A stretch of 64,000 nucleotides of DNA from JAAYCI01 sp964370295 (GTDB lineage Bacteria > Bacillota > Clostridia > Oscillospirales > Ruminococcaceae). A program made the translations under genes and the position numbers. Under the pieces are notes generated by a model that did no database searches, was not told the DNA's origin, and worked only from the letters and a program-made list of their open reading frames with translations. The stretch is taken from positions 1 through 64,000 of the forward strand of contig CAYJIR010000006.1 in the NCBI GenBank assembly GCA_964370295.1, read 5' to 3'. Positions 50,951 through 59,930 of this stretch are shown here, piece by piece (position 1 is the first letter of the stretch; the number at the start of each line of letters is the position of its first letter).

Positions 50951-52666
50951 ATGAAGCATCGAGTTCAACAATGGATCCATAACGATTTGGAAAAACGCCA
51001 TTTTTTCTTATTATGCTTTATTTTTGTGGTGTTTCGCCTTGTGCTTGCAAGTGCACAGCAGGTGTTTCTGTATCCCGATGAAAGTGGTATGGATGACATG
51101 CTGATGTATAATATGGCCGTATCGATTGTCAATGGTGAATGGCTTGGGCCTTATCATCATCTCACTTTGGCAAAACACAGTTTTTTTGCTTTGTGGCTTG
51201 CTATTCTACACCTTTTGCACATCCCTTATTTGCTGGGTGGTCAATTGCTTTGGTCTGCCGCTTGTGCTGTTATGGTTTGGGCATTGGCGCCCCTTGTGTA
51301 TCGTCGCCTTTGGCAATTATTATTGTTTTTGGCTTTGCTTTTTAACCCGGCGGCTGTAGCAAATCCAGCACCCTATGCGTATATCACGCGTGTATACCGA
51401 GACAATATCTTCCCGGCTTTGTGTCTTTTGTGCATAGCCGGACTCATCGGAGCTGCTTTGCGTTATCGCAAATCTTTACGATATACCTTGCCTTGGCTAT
51501 TGGTATGCGGCGTTTTTTTGGCGGCGGTTTGGCTAACGCGTGAAGACGGTGTATGGCTTGTCCCTTTTTTGGTGGCAGGGATTGCCACCTTGGTTGTGTT
51601 TATCTTGCGCAGTCCTTTGCAGGGCAAGGCGTTGCGTTGTTTAAGCCTCTTGCTTCCGGCTGTGGTGCTCGGTGTGGGTTTGGCCGCTTGGAGCGGAATG
51701 AATTATATATATTATGGCCGCTTTATCATTAGTGATTTTAGTGCAAACGAATTTGCCGATGCCTATGGGGCCCTTACGCGCGTGGGGCCAGAACATTGGG
51801 ATGCCGAATATGCGGTGCCGCAGGAAGTGCGACAAGAGCTATACCGTTTAAGCCCAAGCTTTTCTATATTGGAGGACTATTTAGAAAATCCAAATACGCG
51901 CGAGCGTTTTGGAGACCATCGCTCGGGTGGTTTTTATTGGGCTTTGCGCGAGGCGGCGGCGGCAAATGGGATTTATGATACACCCGAAACGGCAAAAGCT
52001 TATTTTACACAGTTGGCAGAGGAAATCAATACACTTTGTGATGAAGGGATAGTTTCTTCTCGAGGGGAACGCAGTGGTGTGACACCACCGCTTGACATTC
52101 GCTTTGTGCCACCGGTGGCAAAAGAGTGGATTCAAAATTTAATTTTTTGTGTCACGTTCCAAGATTGCGAGCCACATTCTCTTATTAGTATAGGACAGTA
52201 TGAAACAAAATTGGCTCCTATGGAAGATTTTCTCTATGAAGAAGTACTGCTGGCATACCGTGAAAATAGCGATTTACCATACTATTCTCTTTGGCAACGC
52301 GTGGCTTTTTTTATTCTGGAGGCCATTGCCAGAATCTACACCCTCACCATTCCTGTTTTGATTTCGGCGGCTTTGATTTGGCAAGTAGTATCTGCACCTG
52401 CTATCTTTAAAAAAGATGCATCTATACGAAAAGAGGATGCAGAAATGAAACGCTTGTCATGGGTTTTGATGTTGGGGCTACTTTTCTTGATCTTATTGCG
52501 AGCGGCTATGATTGCATTCACCTCGGTTTCTAGCTTTCAAATTGGCATATATGTGATGTATTTGGCAACTGTTCACCCATTGATAATATTGTACGCTTGC
52601 CTTGGTTCTGCCTTTTTTTGGAAATATCTGCAAAAAAAAGGTGTGATAAAATTTAAAGACGGCTAA
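50951..52666 (+). CDS. GT-C-like multi-pass membrane protein
   Basis: A 571-residue protein with about eight to ten membrane helices between 20 and 250, a large loop (about 265-465) and two to three C-terminal helices. The first extracellular loop has acidic YPDESGMDDMLMY and AKHSFFALWLAIL, resembling the catalytic DxD-type loop of GT-C glycosyltransferases (PMT/ArnT-like) that use polyprenyl-phosphate sugars. That is an inference; no close family was recognised. An AGGCGGAAAGGA site precedes ATG 50951. It is a single-gene unit. Confidence 0.6.
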   Translation: MKHRVQQWIHNDLEKRHFFLLCFIFVVFRLVLASAQQVFLYPDESGMDDMLMYNMAVSIVNGEWLGPYHHLTLAKHSFFALWLAILHLLHIPYLLGGQLLWSAACAVMVWALAPLVYRRLWQLLLFLALLFNPAAVANPAPYAYITRVYRDNIFPALCLLCIAGLIGAALRYRKSLRYTLPWLLVCGVFLAAVWLTREDGVWLVPFLVAGIATLVVFILRSPLQGKALRCLSLLLPAVVLGVGLAAWSGMNYIYYGRFIISDFSANEFADAYGALTRVGPEHWDAEYAVPQEVRQELYRLSPSFSILEDYLENPNTRERFGDHRSGGFYWALREAAAANGIYDTPETAKAYFTQLAEEINTLCDEGIVSSRGERSGVTPPLDIRFVPPVAKEWIQNLIFCVTFQDCEPHSLISIGQYETKLAPMEDFLYEEVLLAYRENSDLPYYSLWQRVAFFILEAIARIYTLTIPVLISAALIWQVVSAPAIFKKDASIRKEDAEMKRLSWVLMLGLLFLILLRAAMIAFTSVSSFQIGIYVMYLATVHPLIILYACLGSAFFWKYLQKKGVIKFKDG

Positions 52667-52830
52667 TATAACATTTAGCATACGGTTTTGGCCAAAATTT
52701 CTTGAAATCTACTCGATTCAGTTTTATGATTGATAAGGTGCTGTAGTATAAATAGTTAGTAGGGTAGAGGTTGCAAAGCAGACGCCAGAGAACTTCTGCT
52801 TGAAGAGAGGAAGAGCATACTTGTTCTTAT

Positions 52831-52875
52831 AAAAAACCTGCCACATCTCAGTAAAGCAGATGTGGCAGGTTTTTT
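52831..52875. terminator. bidirectional terminator
   Basis: AAAAAACCTGCCACATCT (52831-52848) and AGATGTGGCAGGTTTTTT (52858-52875) pair perfectly over 18 bases around a nine-base loop, with T-runs on both strands. It separates the GT-C-like and chemoreceptor genes. Confidence 0.92.
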
Positions 52876-52894
52876 ATGTGGTGATTTTATAATA

Positions 52895-54238
52895 CTAATG
52901 GATGGCCGTGTTGATATAGTGGATTTCTTCAGATACTTCGCTTGCAATGGAATTGCTCTCCTGTGCAGTTTGAGCTGTGCGAGAAGCGACAACGCTTATC
53001 TGTTGCATCTGTTGCAAAATAGTTTCTACATTATCTGCTTGCGTTTCCAATATTTTCTGTATTGTCGCCGCATTTTCAGCAGTAGCTTTCGAATGCTCCA
53101 TGATGGCGTCCAAATTATGGGCGGTATCTTTTATCAATGCGGCACCCTTTTGCACACTTTGTATGGAATTGTCCACAAGGGATGCGCTATCGCTAGCCGC
53201 TTTCGAACTTTTGGTAGCGAGCATTCGCACTTCATCTGCTACCACAGCAAATCCTTTTCCGGCGCTACCGGCCCGAGCTGCCTCCACCGAAGCGTTTAAA
53301 GCCAAGATATTGGTTTGAAAGGCAATGTCTTCGATACTTTGGATAATGCCGATGATTTGATTGGAAGAGCGCTCTATCTCTGTGATGGACTGCACAACTA
53401 AGCTCATGCTCTTATTGTTTTCCTCCAGTTTTTTTGCGCTTTCCTCTGCAATGTGATGAGAATGAATACTGGTGGTTTCCGCTTGATGAATCTCTTTGGC
53501 CAAATGCTTGCTTTGGATGGAGAGACTGTCTATAATAGCCGTTTGTTCTACAGAACCTTGTTGTAAATCTGTTGCAATATTTACCATGCGCTCGCTAGTG
53601 TTTTGCAAATTATCGGCCCGCTTTTTAACTTCATTAAAGGTATGCACTTGCATCTCATGAAGTCTATTGCTTTTATGCATTTGCTCGTTTACTTGTTCAA
53701 GTAATTCTTCCGATTTTTTTTCCTTTTCTCTTGCATCCAGCATAAAGCCAATGCCCCATTTAAGCAAAAAGAATAAAAACAAGATACAGAAATTTAGCCC
53801 TACAATTCCACGTACTGCAATGTCTAAACCTACGTTTCGATAAAAGGTATCTTGAAATATAAGGGAAAACAGCAACACAATGTCTACTAATATCCACTGC
53901 AAAAGCAACACATGTTTGTTATAGTAAAGACAATTCATGGCAAGACAAGCGGCTATAAGAGAAAAAGTTCCCGCCATATCAAAACTGATAAGCCCGAAAA
54001 ATAAAATCAAGCCAAGCTGACTGAATGTGATGATAAAAACGGTTGCATTAAGCAGGTTTCTCTTTTTGGTAAGCTGCACTAGAAAGGGTAAACCTAGGCC
54101 AGCAAGCAATATGCTGCCACCGGAGATAAAGGAACCGTTTAATATATATATAATACCATACAAAACACCGCCGCACAATAAAATGAGTTGGTTTACAAAA
54201 AGAAGTCTATCAATTTTGACAACACTGTTTTGCTTCAT
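52895..54238 (-). CDS. methyl-accepting chemotaxis protein without extracellular sensor
   Basis: A 447-residue receptor. Residues 1-165 are six hydrophobic helices with very short loops, so there is no periplasmic ligand-binding domain. No HAMP domain is seen; a KEKKSEELLEQVNEQ coiled coil follows directly. The signalling domain (about 200-440) contains the hairpin tip SIEDIAFQTNILALNASVEAARAGSAGKGFAVVADEVR. Members of this type may sense a membrane or energy state. ATG 54238 is preferred over an upstream TTG. No other chemotaxis gene is in the window. A 26-bp palindrome lies 61 bases upstream. Confidence 0.85.
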   Translation of the reverse strand: MKQNSVVKIDRLLFVNQLILLCGGVLYGIIYILNGSFISGGSILLAGLGLPFLVQLTKKRNLLNATVFIITFSQLGLILFFGLISFDMAGTFSLIAACLAMNCLYYNKHVLLLQWILVDIVLLFSLIFQDTFYRNVGLDIAVRGIVGLNFCILFLFFLLKWGIGFMLDAREKEKKSEELLEQVNEQMHKSNRLHEMQVHTFNEVKKRADNLQNTSERMVNIATDLQQGSVEQTAIIDSLSIQSKHLAKEIHQAETTSIHSHHIAEESAKKLEENNKSMSLVVQSITEIERSSNQIIGIIQSIEDIAFQTNILALNASVEAARAGSAGKGFAVVADEVRMLATKSSKAASDSASLVDNSIQSVQKGAALIKDTAHNLDAIMEHSKATAENAATIQKILETQADNVETILQQMQQISVVASRTAQTAQESNSIASEVSEEIHYINTAIH

Positions 54239-54298
54239 GTTTTTACCCAAAACCTTTCATTTTTTAGCACTTGGAAGAGGTGATTTCTGCTTTTTATT

Positions 54299-54324
54299 TA
54301 GTATATTTATATATAAATATACTA
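54299..54324. promoter_or_regulatory. 26-bp perfect palindrome upstream of the chemoreceptor gene
   Basis: TAGTATATTTATA and TATAAATATACTA are exact reverse complements with no spacer. It lies where the minus-strand promoter of the chemoreceptor should be and could be an operator or a bidirectional -10 region. The remaining spacer to rnfC (54325-54473) shows no gene. Confidence 0.6.
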
Positions 54325-54473
54325 TAGCGCAGTTTCCCAGTTACTGTCAACCGGTGCATGGTATGCAGATGATAGTAAAGGGTATAAGATTTAAAACAAG
54401 TGAAAATCATATATTTAACCTTATGATTTTTTGCTTAGGGAATGGATTTACTTTGTTAATAAAATATTTTCGG

Positions 54474-54503
54474 TTGACATGCGCTTGCATAAAATATTAC
54501 AAT
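54474..54503 (+). promoter_or_regulatory. promoter of the rnf operon
   Basis: TTGACA (54474-54479), an 18-base spacer and TACAAT (54498-54503). The leader to rnfC is about 180 bases long, with no riboswitch recognised. Confidence 0.7.
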
Positions 54504-54689
54504 GAAATAAGCGTGCTTAATACTTGCTGCGAAAAAGATTTTTGTTTTTATTTTTATGAACAAAATACACATTAAATATGAAGAAGGAATGAGCCTTTTA
54601 AAGAAGCCAAAGTGCTTTGTATTTGATGGATATATTGTGTAGATATAGGTGGATTTTTCTATAAATTTGGAGCAGTAAGGAGGATAAGA

Positions 54690-56015
54690 ATGCTCAAAAA
54701 GTTTCTGTCTTTGGGGCGCGGGGCCGCCGTGCCGCATAGAAAAGGTACAGAAGAAATGGACACGGTGCAAATGCCACTCCCTAAAGAAATAAAATTGTTG
54801 ATGCAACAACATATTGGGGCGCCGTGTAAGCCGGTTGTAAAAAAAGGAGATAATGTGCAGGTGGGCCAACTTGTGGGTGAGGCGACTGCGTTTGTTTCTG
54901 CTCCTATTTATTCCGGTGTTTCCGGCAAGGTAAAAGCCGTGGAAATGCTCATGTCGAATACAGGAAAACTGGTAGAGGCTGTGGTTATTGAGCCGGACGG
55001 CCTGCAAACGCTTTCTGATGAAGTGACGTTGCCTGAAGTTACAAACCAGGAAAGTTTTTTACAGGCCGTAAAAAACAGTGGTCTTGTGGGCCTTGGTGGT
55101 GCAGGCTTTCCCACAAATATAAAACTTTCGCCCAAAAATCTAGAGCAAATAGATTGTTTGCTCATCAATGCTGCCGAGTGCGAGCCTTACATCACAAGCG
55201 ATGATAGAGAGATGCTGGAAAACAGCGAGGATATATTATCTGGTATAGCGGCCATTCAGAAGCATTTGGGCATAAAAAAGGCCATTATTGGTATTGAACG
55301 CAATAAACCGAAGGCCATGGATTTATTGTTTGGTCTTACACAGGGAAATAATGCCATCGATGTGTTTGCCCTGCCCAGTCGTTACCCACAAGGGGCCGAA
55401 AAAGTACTGATTGAAACCATAACCGGGCGTGAAGTGCCTGCGGGTGGGCTTCCGGCCGATGTGGGTGTTATTGTGCTAAATGTTACAACGGTGGCGGTTC
55501 TTGGGCGTTACCTTGCCACAGGGATGCCGCTTACCACAAAACGTCTCACGGTAGATGGTGGCAGCATTACAAACCCACAAAATGTGCAAGTGTATTTGGG
55601 TACACCGGTTTCAGACATCATAGACTTTTGTGGGGGTTATAAATCACCGCCCGGCAAAATATTGTTAGGCGGCCCGATGATGGGTACAGCCTTGCCCAAT
55701 GATGAGTATCCCGTTACTAAACAAAACAATGCCATTTTAGCATTGTCGCAACAAGAGGCCATTTTGCCACAACCCGGCCCCTGTATACGTTGTGCGCGTT
55801 GTATCAATGCCTGTCCCATGCGTTTGTCTCCTGTGGAAGCAGGCGAGGCCTATGAGACAAAAGACATAGAGCAACTAAAAAAATTGAATGCCGATGTATG
55901 TATTGCTTGCGGGGTATGTAGTTTTGTGTGCCCGGCCAAGCGTCATGTGGCACAAACGGCAAATTTGGCACGGATGTATTTAATGCAGGAGGTGGCAAAA
56001 GAACGTGGAAAATAA
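54690..56015 (+). CDS. rnfC: Rnf complex subunit C
   Basis: A 441-residue peripheral subunit of the ferredoxin:NAD+ oxidoreductase that builds a sodium or proton gradient. The NADH/flavin site is GLVGLGGAGFPTNIKL (131-146), then AAECEPYITSD, and two 4Fe-4S motifs follow: C365-x2-C-x2-C-x3-C375 (CIRCARCINAC) and C404-x2-C-x2-C-x3-C414 (CIACGVCSFVC). AAGGAGG precedes ATG 54690. It is the first gene of rnfCDGEAB, the order found in Clostridia and Acetobacterium. Confidence 0.95.
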   Translation: MLKKFLSLGRGAAVPHRKGTEEMDTVQMPLPKEIKLLMQQHIGAPCKPVVKKGDNVQVGQLVGEATAFVSAPIYSGVSGKVKAVEMLMSNTGKLVEAVVIEPDGLQTLSDEVTLPEVTNQESFLQAVKNSGLVGLGGAGFPTNIKLSPKNLEQIDCLLINAAECEPYITSDDREMLENSEDILSGIAAIQKHLGIKKAIIGIERNKPKAMDLLFGLTQGNNAIDVFALPSRYPQGAEKVLIETITGREVPAGGLPADVGVIVLNVTTVAVLGRYLATGMPLTTKRLTVDGGSITNPQNVQVYLGTPVSDIIDFCGGYKSPPGKILLGGPMMGTALPNDEYPVTKQNNAILALSQQEAILPQPGPCIRCARCINACPMRLSPVEAGEAYETKDIEQLKKLNADVCIACGVCSFVCPAKRHVAQTANLARMYLMQEVAKERGK

Positions 56016-56991
56016 ATTGATGGTAGCGGCCTCTCCGCATATCAGCTCGCACGCCTCCACACGCAAAATAATGATGGCCGTTTGTGTGGCCTTGTTGCCC
56101 ACTTTGGTAGCAGCCTCTTTTATTTTTGGGCCACGGGTGCTTTTGCTTACAGCGGTTACGGTTTTTGCCTGCGTGGTTTTCGAGGCTTTGTGGTGCAAAT
56201 GGCGCAAACAACCCTCGCCTATCGGCGATTTTTCCGCCGTTGTCACCGGTTTGATTTTGGCATTTAATGTGCCGCCCTCACTTCCGCTTTGGATGGCTGT
56301 TGTGGGTGCCTTTGTGGCCATTGTGATTACAAAGCAATTGTTTGGCGGCCTTGGTTATAACTTTGCAAACCCTGCCCTTGTGGGTCGCACGGTGTTGCAA
56401 TTGTCATTTACCGGTAACATGATTTCTTTTTCTTATCCACAAACCTATGGGGGTTTAGATGCCTTGGCCACGGCCACACCGCTGGGCGTGCCAGACCGCA
56501 CAGCCTTGCCGATGATAGATTTGCTTTTGGGCACCCACGGTGGTGTTTTGGGCGAAACCTGTGCCATCACCCTTATCTTGGGCGGTGTGTTCTTAATGGT
56601 TACCAAGGTGATTTCCCCCTCTATTCCATTGGCTTATTTAGGGGGCACTTTCCTGTTTCAATTCTTGATCTATTTGGCGCAAGGCCAAACCATGGCAGAG
56701 GCCGCCTCGCTTTCCTTCACACTGCTGTTTACGGGTGGTTTGCTTTTGGGAGCGTTTTTCATGGCCACGGATTATGTCACCAGCCCTTATACATTGGTAG
56801 GAAGGCTGATTTTCGGCCTGGGTCTTGCCGTGTTTACTGTTGCCATACGTTCATTCGCAACTATGAATGAGGGTGTATCCTTCTCACTTCTTCTAATGAG
56901 TTTACTGGTGCCCTATATCAATACCCTCACCCGCCAGCGCCCGCTTGGGGTTCAAAAAGGCCGCTGGAAAAAAGAGAAGGAGGCGAATTAA
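56005..56991 (+). CDS. rnfD: Rnf complex subunit D
   Basis: A 328-residue membrane subunit with about nine to ten helices. The covalent FMN threonine sits in LATATPLGV near residue 158. The PIGDFSAVVTGLILAFNVP segment is typical of RnfD/NqrB. The start is GTG 56005, overlapping the rnfC stop, with GGAGG a somewhat long 12 bases upstream; ATG 56020 is an alternative. It runs straight into rnfG. Confidence 0.95.
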   Translation: MENKLMVAASPHISSHASTRKIMMAVCVALLPTLVAASFIFGPRVLLLTAVTVFACVVFEALWCKWRKQPSPIGDFSAVVTGLILAFNVPPSLPLWMAVVGAFVAIVITKQLFGGLGYNFANPALVGRTVLQLSFTGNMISFSYPQTYGGLDALATATPLGVPDRTALPMIDLLLGTHGGVLGETCAITLILGGVFLMVTKVISPSIPLAYLGGTFLFQFLIYLAQGQTMAEAASLSFTLLFTGGLLLGAFFMATDYVTSPYTLVGRLIFGLGLAVFTVAIRSFATMNEGVSFSLLLMSLLVPYINTLTRQRPLGVQKGRWKKEKEAN

Positions 56992-56992
56992 G

Positions 56993-57565
56993 ATGCAGGC
57001 CAAAGAAAAAGAGAACCGCGTTTGGAAACAAATGGTGGCCCCGATATTGGCGCTTTCTGTTATCTGCTGTGTGATGAGTTTTCTCTTGGCGATGACAAAT
57101 TCTTTTACTGCCCCCATGATAGAACAAAATATTTTGGAAACCGCTCAGGCAGCGCGTCAGTTGCTCTTGCCGGAGGCAGATGGGTTTGAAGAGATAATAC
57201 TCACTGAAGAGGTGGATGGTGTTACCGCTGCCTATCGGGCCACAAATGATGTTGGCTTTGTTGTGGAAACTACCGCGCCCGGATATGGCGGTGCGGTGCC
57301 TGCTATGGTTGCCTTTGCACCGGATGGCACAATATTGGGCGTCACCTTCTTGCAAAATAATGAAACACCGGGGCTTGGCAAAAAGCTGGAAACCGACCCA
57401 AGTTTTGCCGCCCAATTTAATGGCCTGCCCGCACAGCCCCTTGCCTCGGAGGATGTGGATAAAATTGCAAGCAGCACCATCTCTACCGATGCAGCCATTG
57501 CCGATGTCAACGCAGCCATCACATTGTACAACGAGCAACTAAGTATGCAAGGAGGTGGCGCATAA
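56993..57565 (+). CDS. rnfG: Rnf complex subunit G
   Basis: A 190-residue subunit with one N-terminal helix (about 17-38) and an extracytoplasmic FMN-binding domain. The FMN-threonine region reads DKIASSTISTDAAIADVNAA, close to the S(T)GAT motif though less canonical. GYGGAVPAMVAF and NNETPGLGKKL match the family. ATG 56993 follows AAGGAGG, two bases after the rnfD stop; a longer frame from 56945 overlaps rnfD. Its stop directly abuts rnfE. Confidence 0.92.
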   Translation: MQAKEKENRVWKQMVAPILALSVICCVMSFLLAMTNSFTAPMIEQNILETAQAARQLLLPEADGFEEIILTEEVDGVTAAYRATNDVGFVVETTAPGYGGAVPAMVAFAPDGTILGVTFLQNNETPGLGKKLETDPSFAAQFNGLPAQPLASEDVDKIASSTISTDAAIADVNAAITLYNEQLSMQGGGA

Positions 57566-58252
57566 ATGAAAGAGAAACAACCAAAATCTTATCTTACGAT
57601 TTTGACAAATGGCCTTTTAAAAGAAAATCCTGTGCTTCGATTGGTACTGGGATGTTGCCCGGTGCTTGCCGTTACCACTTCGGTTTTTAACGGGCTTGGC
57701 ATGGGGGCTGCGGCCACCTTTGTGCTTCTTTGTTCCAACATTGTTATCTCGTTGTTGCGCAAGGTGATTCCAAGTACTGTGCGTCTTCCATGCTTTATAG
57801 TGGTAATTGCCGGATTTGTAACATTGGTGCAAATGATAGTGAGGGCTTATGTGCCGGCCTTAGATACTTCTTTGGGTGTGTTCTTGCCGCTTATCACGGT
57901 TAACTGTATCATTTTGGGGCGTGCCGAGATGTTTGCCTCTAAAAACAAGGTATTTGCTTCGGCTTTGGATGGCATTGGCATGGGAGTAGGTTTTACCTTG
58001 GCTCTTGTGTTGATGAGTGCCATGCGTGAGCTTATGGGCGCAGGTACTTTGCTTGGTTTCCAAATATTGCCAGAAAGTATTCAACCTCTTAGTATTATGA
58101 TTTTGCCGCCGGGAGGATTCTTTGTTTTTGGCGTACTGATGGCTTTGGCCATTTTCGTAGAGAGAAAAATGGGGGCAAGCGTTCCCAAGAATGTGGGGTG
58201 TGCTGTGTGCCCCGCGGGTGACACATGCCCGGGAAAGGAGAGTGCTGAGTAA
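57566..58252 (+). CDS. rnfE: Rnf complex subunit E
   Basis: A 228-residue membrane subunit with six helices, homologous to RnfA. Family motifs include NPVLRLVLGCCPVLAVTTS with the buried cysteine pair, VNCIILGRAEMFAS and DGIGMGVGFTLAL. The C-terminal tail carries a CAVCPAGDTC cysteine motif, an extension of unclear use. ATG 57566 begins right after the rnfG stop, with GGAGG eight bases upstream. Confidence 0.95.
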   Translation: MKEKQPKSYLTILTNGLLKENPVLRLVLGCCPVLAVTTSVFNGLGMGAAATFVLLCSNIVISLLRKVIPSTVRLPCFIVVIAGFVTLVQMIVRAYVPALDTSLGVFLPLITVNCIILGRAEMFASKNKVFASALDGIGMGVGFTLALVLMSAMRELMGAGTLLGFQILPESIQPLSIMILPPGGFFVFGVLMALAIFVERKMGASVPKNVGCAVCPAGDTCPGKESAE

Positions 58253-58881
58253 TGGGAATTCAATTGGCATTTATCTTTTTCTCCATGATCTTGGTAAACA
58301 ACTATGTGTTGGTGCGGTTTTTAGGTATTTGTCCTTTCCTTGGGGTATCGGCCAAATTGCAATCTTCTGTGGGCATGAGCGTGGCCGTGACATTTGTAAT
58401 GGTGTTAGCTACAGCGGCTACATGGCCCGTATACACCTATCTGCTTATCCCCTACGGTATTGAATACCTCAACAATATTTGCTTTATCCTCATCATTGCA
58501 ACCTTGGTGCAATTGGTGGAAATCACTTTACGTCGCTTTGTTCCTCCCTTGTATCGATCATTGGGTGTTTATTTGCCCTTAATCACTACAAACTGTGCTA
58601 TTTTAGGTCTTACACTTTTGAATATCGAAACGGCCAGTATGGTGGATCCAAACGCACCTTACTACACCTTCCCGGAAGCTTTGGTATCGGCTGCAGGTGC
58701 CGGCGTGGGCTTTGGGCTCGCTATGGTATTATTCACCGGTGTGCGCAGCACATTAAAACGTGCAAAGCCACCAAAAAGTTTTGAAGGTTTGCCGCTTACC
58801 TTGGTTTCGGCAGCCATTGTAAGCATGTCTTTTATGGGTTTTGGTGGCCTTTTAGAGGGGCTCTTTGGCATATCCGCATAG
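58252..58881 (+). CDS. rnfA: Rnf complex subunit A
   Basis: A 209-residue membrane subunit with six helices, paired with RnfE around a 2Fe-2S site. NNYVLVRFLGICPFLGVS near the N-terminus and TNCAILGL carry the conserved cysteines. The start overlaps the rnfE stop by one base. It is followed by rnfB after 42 bases. Confidence 0.95.
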   Translation: MGIQLAFIFFSMILVNNYVLVRFLGICPFLGVSAKLQSSVGMSVAVTFVMVLATAATWPVYTYLLIPYGIEYLNNICFILIIATLVQLVEITLRRFVPPLYRSLGVYLPLITTNCAILGLTLLNIETASMVDPNAPYYTFPEALVSAAGAGVGFGLAMVLFTGVRSTLKRAKPPKSFEGLPLTLVSAAIVSMSFMGFGGLLEGLFGISA

Positions 58882-58923
58882 CGCATTTGTTCTTTGCGGA
58901 GTAACAGAAAAGGAGAAATGACT

Positions 58924-59718
58924 ATGTCGGTGACGGCGGCTATTATTATTGTTACCTTAACCGGGGTGTGCGGTGCGGCCATTTTGGTGGTGGCTTCGCA
59001 GCTGATGAAGGTGGAAGTGGACGAGCGCATTAGCTTGGTGCAGGAGGCTTTGCCCGGTGCCAACTGTGGTGCTTGCGGATTTGCTGGTTGTGCAGATTAT
59101 GCCACGGCTATTATAGAGTCTGATGCGGCCATCACACTGTGTATCCCTGGAGGGGCTTCGGTGGCCGAAGAAGTGGCCTCTATTATGGGGCAAGAGGCTG
59201 GAGATGTGGCACAGCGAAAAGCTGTGGTTGCCTGCCAGGGTACGGCAGAGCATCGCAGTGCAAAATATGAAAATTCCGGTATTGCCACTTGTACTGCTTG
59301 TGCCGGATTGTTTGGTGGCCCCACGGCCTGCCCTTATGGTTGCCTTGGTTATGGAGATTGTAAGGTGGTATGTAAATTTGATGCCATTGAAATTCAAAAC
59401 GGTGTGGCTCGCATAAAAATGGAGCAATGCACCGGTTGCGGGGCCTGTATTGATGCCTGCCCGAAACAGATTATTTGGTTGCGAGAAGTAAGTGAAAAAC
59501 CTGTGGTTTTATGTGGCAACCACCATCGGGGGGCCATGACCCGTAAAGAATGTAGCGCCGGTTGCATCGGTTGCATGAAGTGCCAAAAGGAATGTCCGGC
59601 CAAGGCCATCACGGTTACAGACAACGTGGCAAAAGTGGATGATGCCTTGTGCACAGGTTGCCGCATTTGCGTTAATATTTGCCCGGTTAAAGCCATTGCT
59701 GTGCCTAAAACCGTATAA
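58924..59718 (+). CDS. rnfB: Rnf complex subunit B
   Basis: A ferredoxin-like subunit of about 264 residues that accepts electrons from ferredoxin. One N-terminal helix is followed by the 4Fe-4S closing domain (NCGACGFAGCADYA), further cysteines in CTACAGLFGGP...CLGYGDCKVVC, and three CxxCxxCxxxCP motifs: CTGCGACIDACP, CIGCMKCQKECP and CTGCRICVNICP. ATG 58924 fits AAAAGGAG better than ATG 58918. It is the last rnf gene. Confidence 0.95.
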   Translation: MSVTAAIIIVTLTGVCGAAILVVASQLMKVEVDERISLVQEALPGANCGACGFAGCADYATAIIESDAAITLCIPGGASVAEEVASIMGQEAGDVAQRKAVVACQGTAEHRSAKYENSGIATCTACAGLFGGPTACPYGCLGYGDCKVVCKFDAIEIQNGVARIKMEQCTGCGACIDACPKQIIWLREVSEKPVVLCGNHHRGAMTRKECSAGCIGCMKCQKECPAKAITVTDNVAKVDDALCTGCRICVNICPVKAIAVPKTV

Positions 59719-59847
59719 ATTCTTAGCCGGTATGGTGATTAATAAATCAGGTTTGTAAGATACCTGGAAGGATTTCACAGTTTTTTCACATGGAAAATGG
59801 TAGAAGTGTACATTTGCTTGTGATAGAATAAAGAGGTTGTTAATGGT

Positions 59848-59886
59848 AAAGCATAGCTTCATTGCAATGAAGCTATGCTTTTTTGT
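59848..59886 (+). terminator. terminator after rnfB, or attenuator before the ABC genes
   Basis: AAAGCATAGCTTCATTG (59848-59864) and CAATGAAGCTATGCTTT (59865-59881) form a perfect 17-bp palindrome, followed by a short T-run. It sits 130 bases after rnfB, but a -10-like TAGAAT at 59824-59829 stands just before it, so it could instead attenuate the next operon. Confidence 0.75.
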
Positions 59887-59930
59887 GGATATTGCGAGAT
59901 TTGCCCGCAAAGAGGCAGAGAGGGCTTTGT

